Below are positions 11,421 through 20,067 of a DNA stretch of 64,000 bases, piece after piece (positions within the stretch are counted from its first letter, which is position 1; every line of letters begins with the position of its first letter). This DNA is from JAZGGS01 sp963749485. Its GTDB lineage: Bacteria; Bacteroidota; Ignavibacteria; Ignavibacteriales; Ignavibacteriaceae. Position numbers and translations under genes: made by a program. The notes under the pieces are model-generated. The model was not told the origin of the DNA. It did no database searches and saw only the letters and a list, made by a program, of their open reading frames with translations. The stretch lies in assembly GCA_963749485.1 (NCBI GenBank), contig CAVVMV010000019.1:1-64000 (forward strand). Direction: 5' to 3'.

Positions 11421-12118
11421 TATAACTTTCGCAGTTCTTCCATCAACTGGGTTTTACTTTTTGTTTTATCATCAACCTTTTTAATTAATTTAGCCGGAAT
11501 GCCAACCATAACAGAATAAGGTTCAACATCTTTTATAACTACAGACCCTGCTGCAATAACAGCTCCTTTCCCAACCTTAATTCCTTCAAGGATAACTACG
11601 TTAGCGCCAATCATTACATCATCTTCAATTATTACAGGATCAGCACTTGGAGGCTCTATAACACCTGCTAAAACTGTTCCTGCGCCAATATGACAATTGC
11701 TTCCAACAATTGCGCGTCCGCCCACAACAACGTTCATATCCAGCATTGTTTTTTCGCCAATTACTGCACCTATGTTAACAACGGCGCCCATCATGATTAC
11801 ACAGTTATCACCAATCTCAACCATATCTCTTATGATTGCTCCCGGTTCAATCCTGCAATTGTATTTTGTAAGATCAGCCATAGGAATTGCAGAGTTACGT
11901 CGATCAACTTCAACGCGATGTTTTGCAATGTGATTTTTGTTTTTTTCTAGAAAACTATCAAGTTGATCATATTCTACAAACATAATTCCGGATACATGTG
12001 AACCGTAAAAATCATAATTGCTAAAATCTACTTTATCCAGATCTCCCTGCAGGTAAACTTTTGCAGGAGTTTTCTTTTTTGATTCAGATATTTTTTTAAT
12101 TACTTCGTAAGAATCCAT
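11420..12118 (-). CDS. dapH: Tetrahydrodipicolinate N-acetyltransferase
   Basis: A 232-residue acyltransferase that acetylates tetrahydrodipicolinate in the acetylase branch of diaminopimelate synthesis. Residues about 85-200 are hexapeptide repeats forming a left-handed beta helix (IGDNCVIMMGAVVNIGAVIG, IGAGTVLAGVIEPPSADPV), characteristic of DapH. The N-terminal part (VDFSNYDFYGSHVSGIMF) also matches the family. Translationally coupled to lysC. It is separated from dapB by a four-helix bundle gene and short AT-rich spacers. Confidence 0.92.
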   Translation of the reverse strand: MDSYEVIKKISESKKKTPAKVYLQGDLDKVDFSNYDFYGSHVSGIMFVEYDQLDSFLEKNKNHIAKHRVEVDRRNSAIPMADLTKYNCRIEPGAIIRDMVEIGDNCVIMMGAVVNIGAVIGEKTMLDMNVVVGGRAIVGSNCHIGAGTVLAGVIEPPSADPVIIEDDVMIGANVVILEGIKVGKGAVIAAGSVVIKDVEPYSVMVGIPAKLIKKVDDKTKSKTQLMEELRKL

Positions 12119-12261
12119 AAGTCTTTTATTTAATAGTTAATGATCAATTTTGAATTTTAAGCTGCTTAATATTTCAATACTTAATTTGAAATATTCAAAT
12201 TACAAATCTCGAATAACAAATAATTCTCAAATTCCAATTTTCAAAATTCATTATTGCTGTA

Positions 12262-12630
12262 TCATTTGGTTTTCTCAACAATAGCGGAGAATATTTTCTT
12301 TAGTTCATTTGCCTCTTGAATTAAACTCTTTGCCTCGTTAGCATTCTCGAGATTATTAGTTTCTAAAATTATACTTAGCCAATATTCACTTTCTTTAGCT
12401 TCTTTTCTACTTATTTTTACTCTCATCGCGAAATCTTTCTTACCCAACGCTTCGTTTGCTTCTCTATAATTTGCACCTACAGAACCACTGGATTTTATTA
12501 ATTGCTTTCCATCTTCATAATTTGCCGATGAATTCGGTAATGTTTTTATAAAATTTCTTACATCCTTAGCAAAAATAAATGTTCTTTTTTCAAGGTCGTA
12601 TGGAGGCTTAGTATTTTGATTATTGATCAT
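12262..12630 (-). CDS. Four helix bundle protein (23S rRNA-IVP family)
   Basis: A 122-residue helical protein of the family first found in intervening sequences of 23S rRNA genes (TIGR02436-like). Recognisable parts are DLEKRTFIFAKDVRNFIKTLP, KSSGSVGANYREANEALGKKDF, and RKEAKESEYWLSIIL. Function is unknown; members form pentameric bundles. It sits inside the lysine operon between dapB and dapH, flanked by low-complexity AT-rich spacers, and has nothing to do with lysine synthesis. A second member occurs at 40519 in the same kind of place. No rRNA gene is near. Confidence 0.85.
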   Translation of the reverse strand: MINNQNTKPPYDLEKRTFIFAKDVRNFIKTLPNSSANYEDGKQLIKSSGSVGANYREANEALGKKDFAMRVKISRKEAKESEYWLSIILETNNLENANEAKSLIQEANELKKIFSAIVEKTK

Positions 12631-12668
12631 TGAAGATTATTTGTGTTTTGTTTTTTTTTGGATATTGG

Positions 12669-13319
12669 CTATTTACCAAGCACAACATCTGTAAAAGAAT
12701 AAAACCCTTTTTCTTTCTTCATTGCAAATTCAGCAGATTTTAAAATTCCTTCCGCAAAAGTCCTGCGGGAAGTTGCACGATGCTCAAGTGAAATAACTTC
12801 TCCCAATCCCGCAAAGCTAATTGAATGATCTCCTGGAACGTTACCTAACCTAAATGAAGATGTGTTCACTTTTTTATCCTTAAATATTTCCTGCATCATC
12901 TTTGCAGTGCCGGATGGTTTATCTTTTTTAAAACGGTGATGAGTTTCGGAAATTTCGACATCCCAATCCGGAAGCTTTTCGTTAGCCAGTTTAGTTAACT
13001 GAAGCAGCACCTGTATTCCAACCGAAAAGTTATAACTCTGAACGACCGGGTAATTTTCAGATAGTTTCTTCAGCTCTTTTAAGTTCGCTTCAGTTAATCC
13101 TGTTGTAGCAATAATTAATGGAACTTTAAACTGCTTTACAAATTTAACGCTGTCATTAAAAACTTCTGGCAAAGAGGCATCAATAATAATTTCTGGATCC
13201 TTTTGAATCCATTCGCCGGTTAAATCATAAGCAAACACAAGCTCGTGATTATGATCTGTAAAAACATTTACAACTTCTTTCCCCAATCTGCCTGTTGCAC
13301 CAATTAAACCGTACTTCAT
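12669..13319 (-). CDS. dapB: 4-hydroxy-tetrahydrodipicolinate reductase
   Basis: A 216-residue NAD(P)H-dependent reductase, second committed step of diaminopimelate synthesis. The N-terminal dinucleotide site is GATGRLGKEV at residues 5-14. The catalytic and substrate-binding motif ETHHRFKKDKPSGTA lies at about 124-138. It is shorter than the 270-residue proteobacterial form, as is usual in Bacteroidota-type DapB. It lies 11 bases after dapA and is surely co-transcribed with it. Confidence 0.92.
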   Translation of the reverse strand: MKYGLIGATGRLGKEVVNVFTDHNHELVFAYDLTGEWIQKDPEIIIDASLPEVFNDSVKFVKQFKVPLIIATTGLTEANLKELKKLSENYPVVQSYNFSVGIQVLLQLTKLANEKLPDWDVEISETHHRFKKDKPSGTAKMMQEIFKDKKVNTSSFRLGNVPGDHSISFAGLGEVISLEHRATSRRTFAEGILKSAEFAMKKEKGFYSFTDVVLGK

Positions 13320-13330
13320 ATCAACCTCGT

Positions 13331-14206
13331 TCAGTTTTTCATTTTTTCAATTGCAGCATCAAGCAATTCTTCTGCTCTCTGTGAAGTTTTAATAAGCGGA
13401 AGCCGCAGATTATTTTCACAGAAACCAAGTTTAGACATAACATACTTAACCGGAGCAGGACTCGTTTCAACAAACAATGCAGTCATAACACCTAAATATT
13501 TATTATTAAACTTTTGTGCTGTCGGAAGTTTTTTATTCAGCATAGCATCTGCAACCTGTTTCATCTCTGCAGGATAAGGATTTGAAAATACTGAGATCAC
13601 TCCATCTCCCCCCAGAGCCATAATCGCCAGAGTTTGATCATCATTACCTGAAAGTACTGATAAAGTATCAGGTTTTAACGAGATAAGTTTTGCAATTTGT
13701 GAAATATCTCCGCTTGCTTCTTTAACTGCAACTACATTATTACATTCATTATGAATTTTAATAACAGTTTCTGGCAGAATGTTCATCCCTGTTCTGGAAG
13801 GAACATTATAAAGAATTATTGGCAGTTTGGTTTTTTCTGAAATGAATTTATAATGCTCGAATAAACTCTCCTGCGTTCCTTTGTTATAATAAGGATTTAC
13901 AATTAAGAGTCCATCCGCTTTAAGGTCTTCTGCCTGTTTATTATTTTCAACAACCTTTTTTGTATCATTTGAACCTGTACCAATTATAACCGGAACTTTT
14001 CCCGTTGCTTCTTCAACAACTGCGGAAATTATTTTCCTTCTCTCATCATAATTTATTACCGGAGATTCCCCAGTTGTACCAAGAACTATAAGCGCATCAA
14101 TTTTATTTTCTAATTGATTCCGGACAATTTTTTTAATTGAATCCAGATCAACTGATAAATCATTATTAAACGGAGTAATTAAAGCCGTACCTACACCTTT
14201 GAACAT
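13331..14206 (-). CDS. dapA: 4-hydroxy-tetrahydrodipicolinate synthase
   Basis: A 291-residue class I aldolase that condenses pyruvate with aspartate semialdehyde. Motifs seen are LGTTGESPVI (GTTGE at about 43-47), YNVPSRTGMN with the catalytic Tyr, and VAVKEASGD with the Schiff-base Lys. It is the first gene of the minus-strand dapA-dapB-4HB-dapH-lysC operon; its promoter should lie in the 170 bases between it and the tRNA. No lysine riboswitch could be seen there. A DapA-like paralogue with a different likely job is at 51968. Confidence 0.93.
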   Translation of the reverse strand: MFKGVGTALITPFNNDLSVDLDSIKKIVRNQLENKIDALIVLGTTGESPVINYDERRKIISAVVEEATGKVPVIIGTGSNDTKKVVENNKQAEDLKADGLLIVNPYYNKGTQESLFEHYKFISEKTKLPIILYNVPSRTGMNILPETVIKIHNECNNVVAVKEASGDISQIAKLISLKPDTLSVLSGNDDQTLAIMALGGDGVISVFSNPYPAEMKQVADAMLNKKLPTAQKFNNKYLGVMTALFVETSPAPVKYVMSKLGFCENNLRLPLIKTSQRAEELLDAAIEKMKN

Positions 14207-14375
14207 TTACTATCCTTTATTAATTGAATTTGGCTTTAAAAATAGGAAAAAAAATGGGCTTACTCTAATAATTAAAAGTTCAATAATTGGAGTTGTAAGG
14301 GGAGAATTGTGGAGCGCTAAGATTAGCAAGAATTGTAAAATGAGAGCTTAAATATTATATTTGCAGCGTTAAAAT

Positions 14376-14449
14376 GCGCCCGTAGCTCAATTGGATAGAG
14401 TGCTTGACTACGGATCAAGAGGTTGAGGGTTCGACTCCTTCCGGGCGTA
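14376..14449 (+). tRNA. tRNA-Arg (anticodon ACG)
   Basis: A 74-base cloverleaf. The acceptor stem GCGCCCG (14376-14382) pairs with CGGGCGT (14442-14448), with A as the discriminator base. The anticodon stem CTTGA/TCAAG closes the loop CTACGGA with anticodon ACG. The T arm reads GAGGGTTCGACTCC. No CCA is encoded. The 3' half from 14405 is repeated at 42322 (46 of 47 bases), which marks this tRNA as the integration site of the island that follows. Confidence 0.95.
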
Positions 14450-14451
14450 CA
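14405..14451 (+). repeat. Left direct repeat (attL-like), within tRNA-Arg 3' half
   Basis: A 47-base stretch starting TGACTACGGATCAAG and ending GGGCGTACA, matching 42322-42368 with a single C/T difference at 14416. The last 35 bases are identical. It covers the anticodon loop, T arm and acceptor 3' strand, the usual recognition site of tyrosine integrases. Confidence 0.85.
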
Positions 14452-14458
14452 ATAAAAT

Positions 14459-14488
14459 CCTTAATACAATCAGTATTGAGGGTTTTTT
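14459..14488 (+). terminator. Terminator after tRNA-Arg
   Basis: Stem CCTTAATAC/GTATTGAGG (14459-14467 with 14473-14481) around a 5-base loop, followed by TTTTTT. It ends transcription of the tRNA just before the integrase remnant. Confidence 0.8.
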
Positions 14489-14558
14489 ATGTCCTCACAT
14501 TCGAACTAATCCCGCTGATTGTGTACCGACTTGGATAATCCTAAAGGAGGTTATCTAA

Positions 14559-15180
14559 ATGTTTCTTACGAAAGATAGGAAATCACCGTACTTTCAAATT
14601 GTTTACTACGATTGATGGAAAAAGAACAAAGAAATCTAACTAGGAAGAAAACGAAGAAAAGATGCAGTTAATTTACTCGAACAATTCAAAAATGAAATTA
14701 AAATCCCCGTTGAGAAAAACATCATATCTTTAATTTCTTTCCGTGATGAATATATTAGGTATGTCCAACAATCAAAATCAAAGAGTTACGTTGAATCAAT
14801 TCAGTATTCATTTTCACAACTTTTATTGTTCGCTGGTAACATTCCTATTCAAAGAATAACTACAAAAACCTTGGATCAATTTGTAATTTCTGTTTATGCA
14901 CGTTCAAAAATCTGCAGCTGGTTTATATTACCGCACACTTAAAGCTGCCTTTTCCAAAGCAGTGGTCTGGGAATATATCCCAGATAACCCTTTCAAAAAA
15001 ATCAAAGCACCCAAACAGGTTAAATCACTCCCAATTTTTATTAATAAGGAAGAACTGCAATTAATAACTGACAACACTAAGCATCAATTCCTAAAAGATA
15101 TTTTCATCACCGGGTTTTATACAGGAATGCGTTTAGGTGAGCTAACCAATTTGAATTGGTCCTGGATAGAATTCAATCCG
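14559..15180 (+). pseudogene. Tyrosine recombinase/integrase, frameshifted and truncated
   Basis: Starts at an ATG preceded by AAAGGAGG. Conceptual translation across several frame changes (about 14615, 14640-14660 and 14900) gives an N-terminal arm domain (MFLTKDRKSPYFQIVYY). A core-binding SAM-like domain follows (FRDEYIRYVQQSKSKSYVES; RTLKAAFSKAVVWEYIPDNP), then the start of the catalytic domain with the first active-site Arg in TGMRLGELTNL. It stops being integrase-like near 15175. The H-x-x-R box and the Tyr nucleophile are missing, so the protein cannot be active. Position just downstream of the tRNA fits an island integrase. Confidence 0.8.
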
Positions 15181-15196
15181 CACCATCTTCTTAGTC

Positions 15197-15715
15197 TTAT
15201 CCAGATACTTCAGCCGCTGGGGGAATTAGTTGGAATCCTAACTGTTGATACATCTCAAGTACATTCCAAAATGTTTGCTCTTCATATATCTTCCCGTTTC
15301 TTACTCTTGAGACTGCAAAGCCTGAAATATTTATTTCTTCACAAGTTGCTGGCAACTCACCAATTGGACCATCATTTGTTCCTGTTATTGTCCAGTATGA
15401 AAAAATAATATTATCCTTAACATAAAAACTATCTACGGATAGCTCAAAATCTGAAAATGTTTTTGAGTTGTATTCAATAAACTCCTCCAATTTATCTATC
15501 CCTTTGATACCATCTGGAAAGAACGGAGAGATCATTTGATAGTTAGTATCTAATATTTCATTAGCAATTCCTGTATTTCCCTTTTTCCACATTTGTTCAT
15601 ACTTATCATTAATTTTCTTTGCTTCTTCATTGGTTAACTCTTCTTCTTTAACGGAGCAACCAAATCCGATAAAAAGTATAGAAAAAATTAAAACTACACC
15701 TTTAATAATTTTGAT
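15197..15715 (-). CDS. SnoaL/NTF2-like lipoprotein
   Basis: A small periplasm-facing lipoprotein with an NTF2-like (SnoaL/ester cyclase type) fold. The readable frame extends upstream of the first ATG (15592) to about 15715 and there encodes a signal peptide ending in the lipobox LFIGFGC. That extension opens with ATC, not ATG, 4 bases after an AAGGTGG ribosome site. The C-terminal half has GTNDGPIGELPAT and YQQLGFQL, close to the lipoprotein at 56360. It is the last gene of the island operon. Function unknown; the fold often binds small hydrophobic molecules. Confidence 0.65.
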   Translation of the reverse strand: MKIIKGVVLIFSILFIGFGCSVKEEELTNEEAKKINDKYEQMWKKGNTGIANEILDTNYQMISPFFPDGIKGIDKLEEFIEYNSKTFSDFELSVDSFYVKDNIIFSYWTITGTNDGPIGELPATCEEINISGFAVSRVRNGKIYEEQTFWNVLEMYQQLGFQLIPPAAEVSG

Positions 15716-15872
15716 ATTACCACCTTTTATTTATTGATTTTTTCTCAATCTTACTTCATCAACACTATCATTTTAGACTCATCGAAATCCAGATGATATA
15801 TAATTGCTTCACTGCAAGCCCTGGAGGAGTTAATGTAATTCCTTGAAATTATGCAGAGTATTTAATCAAAAT

Positions 15873-17960
15873 CTACACGTCCATAACACGTTTGAATTCT
15901 GCACCAATTCTTCCATATTTACAGGCATCAGATATCATAAACTCAGCAGAGTGTTTTGCTTGAATTGTGAGCGCATTTTGCAAATCAGTACCACAAGAAT
16001 CACGTATAGTTTCAATGATTGCTATCCTTGCTGTTTCCATCCCTGGATTGTCAGGAGCTTGAAGTTTGACATCAAAAGATATTTCATCTAATGCATTTTC
16101 CTTTACATCTCGCTTTACCAAACCATGATCTTTGCCGCTTGCTATCTTCCAGGCAATCTGTAACGACTCACTATGCGAACCCGTATAATCAATTAGCCAT
16201 CCAACCGCATCTTTTGCACTCACCTGTTCTCCTTCAAGCAATAGCTTAAGAAGTTTATACCGATCTTCTTTATTTGTCTTCCTGAAAGACCAATGACAAC
16301 CCTCCATTCCCGGTACAACGGGTAATGTAACTTCAGGCATACCTAACCTGGAATCTTTTACTGAAATCAGATAGTGACAGTGCATAAGCAATTCTAAAAA
16401 TCCACCGAGGCAACGCTTTCCATTAATATATCCCACTGAAATCTTGAATTCATAGTGCAGTCTGCGCGCAGTCGTAGACCATGAACTAGATATTCTTATT
16501 CCCTCTTCCACTTGCTTGAGAGCTGGGAAGAAATCTCCTGTATCGGCACCCACCATTTGAGTTGAAAGATGAAAATCTCCTGTGATAATAACATTTGTAA
16601 TTCCTTCAATTTGAAGCCAGTCAATTGCACGATTAAGTTCACTGTCTACATCATTATTATAACTTTCACGACTTATTGTTATCACTCCAATACTTCCATC
16701 ATGCTCTGCGTTAACATAAAGTTGCTGCCACTCAGGCTCACTTATTTTCTCAAAAACATCAGGATACCAACATCCTTTTGCAGCATCAGGATAAAGTTTA
16801 TGATATGATTCCACTCTTTTAATTGTTGACTCAGGGCCTATGCGTCGAATATCTGCTATTACACCATTTGTGAATTGTGCACATAACTCGCCGATAGCAT
16901 TAATGTGAGAAAGATGACCTCGTTTTTCATGCAGTAACAAACTCGTCATTTGGAAAAGAGGTCCCTGTATCCAGCTTAAAAATTCATCCTGTTCCTCATC
17001 ATTAAGATTCCAGTTTACCAATGGCCTGAAGTGATTTAGCGGATACCAGTTCTGTCCGCTATCCTTATGTTCCAACAATTCAGCTGTGGGTTCAAAAAGA
17101 CTGCCATAGTTATTAGCCAAATGATGAAGGCATGACCAAGTTAAAAAATTAGCACCTGTAGCGCCAATAACATCGTGCGCTCTGAATGGATTGGGACCAA
17201 CAATTTTTCTAATAAACTTGTCAATTTTCCAAAAAGGCATATTAGTGCTTTGGTGATACCTCAGTCCGGAAAGCGTTATTCCGCAAAATAGAACATCCAA
17301 TACAAACGACCAGTGGTCGCTGACCGGAACCGGGATTAAACCCAAAGCCCATAAGAGTTTGGTCACAGCTGAGGGTTTATCCTCAACAATCTCCCACACT
17401 TTATTTATTTCGTGAGGAAATGCCGGGTGTGCAATTCCAACACCTAATTCTGACGCAGGAAAACCTGATGTTACAGAGCGTATCTCAATTCCCGGGAAGT
17501 TTTTTCTAAAGAGTTCATAATGATTTATTTTAATATCAAGAATTTCCGGAATCGCTTCCAGAAGGAAACGAGGTTTAAAATCTTTTAGTTTAGTCGGCAA
17601 ACTCCCGCCATCATAAGATAAACGAATAACATTTGACATAATTTTATCAGCACCTTTTTTTCCAAAGGTATTAACAAGCCCCTGATACTTACTGGTAATT
17701 CCATCTGGAACTCCCGGGAAATCCAATCCAATAACAGGAACGTTGAAAGGTTCCAGTCTTGAACCAAGCTGCATCGCTTTGCCTGCACCGACAATACCAT
17801 TCGCACCCGAAATTACCAGGCTACCCATTTCATCCTGACTTCCAAAAACCTGATCAACAATCTCACCAGTTTCAACCGGCAGTTTACCATTTTGAAATAT
17901 TTCAAGAACAGAACCCAAGCCAAGTGTTTGGAGCGTTGATTGTCTCATCGATTTAATCAT
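15873..17960 (-). CDS. 3-hydroxyacyl-CoA dehydrogenase-like / enoyl-CoA hydratase fusion
   Basis: A 695-residue two-part protein. The N-terminal half has a Rossmann-like nucleotide site (SGANGIVGAGKA at about 49-60) and a long helical region like the 3-hydroxyacyl-CoA dehydrogenase C domain. The C-terminal part, from about 430, is a crotonase domain (GVITISRESYNNDVDSELN; NGKRCLGGFLELLMHC, RLGMPEVTLPVVPG). The order is reversed relative to FadB, in which the hydratase comes first. It overlaps the thiolase-like gene by TAATG. By context it should take part in beta-oxidation of the ring-opened 3-hydroxypimelyl-CoA. That role is inference. Confidence 0.75.
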   Translation of the reverse strand: MIKSMRQSTLQTLGLGSVLEIFQNGKLPVETGEIVDQVFGSQDEMGSLVISGANGIVGAGKAMQLGSRLEPFNVPVIGLDFPGVPDGITSKYQGLVNTFGKKGADKIMSNVIRLSYDGGSLPTKLKDFKPRFLLEAIPEILDIKINHYELFRKNFPGIEIRSVTSGFPASELGVGIAHPAFPHEINKVWEIVEDKPSAVTKLLWALGLIPVPVSDHWSFVLDVLFCGITLSGLRYHQSTNMPFWKIDKFIRKIVGPNPFRAHDVIGATGANFLTWSCLHHLANNYGSLFEPTAELLEHKDSGQNWYPLNHFRPLVNWNLNDEEQDEFLSWIQGPLFQMTSLLLHEKRGHLSHINAIGELCAQFTNGVIADIRRIGPESTIKRVESYHKLYPDAAKGCWYPDVFEKISEPEWQQLYVNAEHDGSIGVITISRESYNNDVDSELNRAIDWLQIEGITNVIITGDFHLSTQMVGADTGDFFPALKQVEEGIRISSSWSTTARRLHYEFKISVGYINGKRCLGGFLELLMHCHYLISVKDSRLGMPEVTLPVVPGMEGCHWSFRKTNKEDRYKLLKLLLEGEQVSAKDAVGWLIDYTGSHSESLQIAWKIASGKDHGLVKRDVKENALDEISFDVKLQAPDNPGMETARIAIIETIRDSCGTDLQNALTIQAKHSAEFMISDACKYGRIGAEFKRVMDV

Positions 17961-19171
17961 TACTTAGTCCCCCCATCAGTTACTTTTAAAATGGCTGCAA
18001 TACCCACGTCTCCTGCAGCGCATCCAAAGACCAGTACGAATCCTCCGCCAAGAGATACTGCCTCTTCCAGTGCTTCAATAACTATGCGTGTAAGTGTTGG
18101 TCCCTGTGGATGTCCCCAAACAAGTGATGACCCGGTTGTGTTCATCTTGTGCCAATCATAATCCATTACTTTACCAAAAATTGCATCACTTACTGCAAAC
18201 GGATTATGATTTTTAACTACAGCCATATCATCCATTGATAATCCTGTTCGATTAAGTAGTTTCTTTACAGCTAGCACCGGAGCTTCGGGCATAAAACTTG
18301 GAAGTGTTCTAACTTCGATTTTACCTACAAATTGAATATCTATTTCAGGTCGGATACTAATTTCTTTAGCTTTCGCCACCCCTGTTACAAGCAGTGTCGC
18401 CATACCATCCGAAGCATGAGTTTGGCTGCCGGGTGTAATACAAGTATCAAGTTCAAACATTTCCCTGAGAGATGCACGACTTATTTGACGAACACCTTTA
18501 TCCTCGTCTATACGTCCGAGAAAGCGCCCCTGGTTATTTAAAACTTCAAAAGGTATAAGGATATTATTAAACCAGCCTGAATCTTTAGTGTCGAAATATT
18601 GTTGATATCTGTGGAAGGTGAGATCATCCACTTCTTCACGATCGATTTTGTATTTTCTTGCAGCTAAACCTGCAGTTTTAATCATCGAATTACCGGTTGC
18701 AGGATCAAATCCGAAATTATCCCAAACATCAGCAAGAACTTCCGTTCTGCGATAAGTGCGACGTTCAGGAAAAACACCTACAGGGGAATCACTTGTACGA
18801 TCAAATGTGAGAACACCTACAACATTATATGCGCCTCCTTCAATCTCAGATGCGGCTAACAGGATTGCCTGCAATCCGGTGGCGCAAGCTTGTTCGATAT
18901 GATAACCCGGAATACGCTGCCCGATACAACTTGCTACAAGTGGTGCATTCCAAAATTTCCAATGCCAAGGAATCGTTGAACCAATTACAAGATATTCAAG
19001 TGTACTTTTGGGTACATTTCTCATACCCAATATTTTATTCATTGCCTCACCGGCAAATTGCCCTATATTTACCTCCGCCAAAGCGGATGTCTGCCAGGCG
19101 GGAAAATAACTACTGCCCCAGGTTCCATAGGGAATCCTAGCTTTGGGGAACATTGTCTCTATCCCTTTCAT
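17960..19171 (-). CDS. Thiolase family protein (acetyl-CoA acyltransferase-like)
   Basis: A 403-residue thiolase. The nucleophile Cys is in EQACATGLQA at about residue 93. The second half has NHNPFAV, WGHPQGPT and FGCAAGDVG, corresponding to the NEAFA, GHP and CGGGG boxes, but clearly divergent. It would cleave a 3-oxoacyl-CoA during oxidation of the ring-opened dicarboxylyl-CoA. Preceded by a GGAGG-like site. Coupled by TAATG to the dehydrogenase/hydratase fusion, which suggests that the two proteins work as a complex. It is much less canonical than the thiolase at 39272. Confidence 0.8.
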   Translation of the reverse strand: MKGIETMFPKARIPYGTWGSSYFPAWQTSALAEVNIGQFAGEAMNKILGMRNVPKSTLEYLVIGSTIPWHWKFWNAPLVASCIGQRIPGYHIEQACATGLQAILLAASEIEGGAYNVVGVLTFDRTSDSPVGVFPERRTYRRTEVLADVWDNFGFDPATGNSMIKTAGLAARKYKIDREEVDDLTFHRYQQYFDTKDSGWFNNILIPFEVLNNQGRFLGRIDEDKGVRQISRASLREMFELDTCITPGSQTHASDGMATLLVTGVAKAKEISIRPEIDIQFVGKIEVRTLPSFMPEAPVLAVKKLLNRTGLSMDDMAVVKNHNPFAVSDAIFGKVMDYDWHKMNTTGSSLVWGHPQGPTLTRIVIEALEEAVSLGGGFVLVFGCAAGDVGIAAILKVTDGGTK

Positions 19172-19279
19172 GAATACCTCCTGATTACTTTTTTAATTTT
19201 ATTCCAGAGGTTCCCGCTGAAGTAAATCAGTTATGATATACTGCCCATGTAACCCGATGTCGCTTAATACACTTTTGAG

Positions 19280-20067
19280 TTAACGGTTTTTCCACTCCGG
19301 TTTTCTTTTTTCTAAGAAAGAATTTATTCCTTCGTTTGCATCTTCAGTTTCCATTAGCTCATTTAAATATAGAGTCTTCCACATCCAGCAGCATTTTTCT
19401 TAAAATATGATTGAATTTTACTCTTGATGCTTTAACTGCATAATCGTAATGATGAAGCACTTTTAGGAAGTATGTTTTCTGAGATCCATTTATCCAATTC
19501 TGTTTCCATCAGTTTCTCTGTTTTCAAATACATCATTAATTAATCCAATGATTTTTCCTTCTTCTGCAGTTATACTTTTACCGGTTAATGATTAATTCTT
19601 CTGCCTTTGCATTTCCGATCTTCAAAGGAAGAATAATGGATGCAGGAGGTGGAAAAACACCAAGTATTATTTCCGGCTGCCCGAGCTTTGCAGATTTATC
19701 AGCAAAAAGAAAATTACATACAAGAGCAAGCTCAAGTCCGCCACCCAAACATTGCCCGGAAATTTTAGCCAGTGTTGGAATGGCTAGATCCGTTATGGTA
19801 TAAAATATTTGATGAAACTTTTGTAACATTTCTGGTGCATTTTCTTTGGTATGCTCTTCAACACTTGCACCAAAGGAAAAGTGTTTGCCTGCTCCTTCAA
19901 ATGTTATCAGTTTTATATCGTTATTATTTTTAAATGAGTTTAAGAGATTCATTCAGTTCTCCCATCATAATACTATCGAGCACGTTTCCTTTTCCGTCAT
20001 CAAGTATAATGCGGGCAACTGAGTTATTATGTGTGTATTCTAATTTTAGTTTCTGCATATCTGTCAT
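19280..20067 (-). CDS. dch: Cyclohexa-1,5-dienecarbonyl-CoA hydratase, frameshifted
   Basis: A crotonase-family enzyme that adds water to the dienoyl-CoA made by benzoyl-CoA reductase. The start ATG at 20067 overlaps the stop of the upstream hydrolase gene (ATGA). N-terminal reading is MTDMQKLKLEYTHNNSVAR. The middle part carries GAGKHFSFGASVEEHTKENA and SGQCLGGGLELALVCNFLFA. The C terminus, in another frame, has GINSFLEKRKPEWKN with the stop at 19280. Frames change near 19945 and 19578. Total about 262 residues, the normal size. The family assignment rests on the adjacent ring hydrolase and dehydrogenase and on the HFSFGASVEEH motif. Confidence 0.82.

Noticed and set aside
13331..14376. Lysine riboswitch upstream of dapA
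   Set aside because: The 170-base leader shows no long structured element and no terminator hairpin on the minus strand.
14508..14518. AATCCCGCTGA occurs just inside both island ends (also 42314-42324) and might be an integrase arm site
   Set aside because: A single 11-base match without further copies is too weak to separate from chance.
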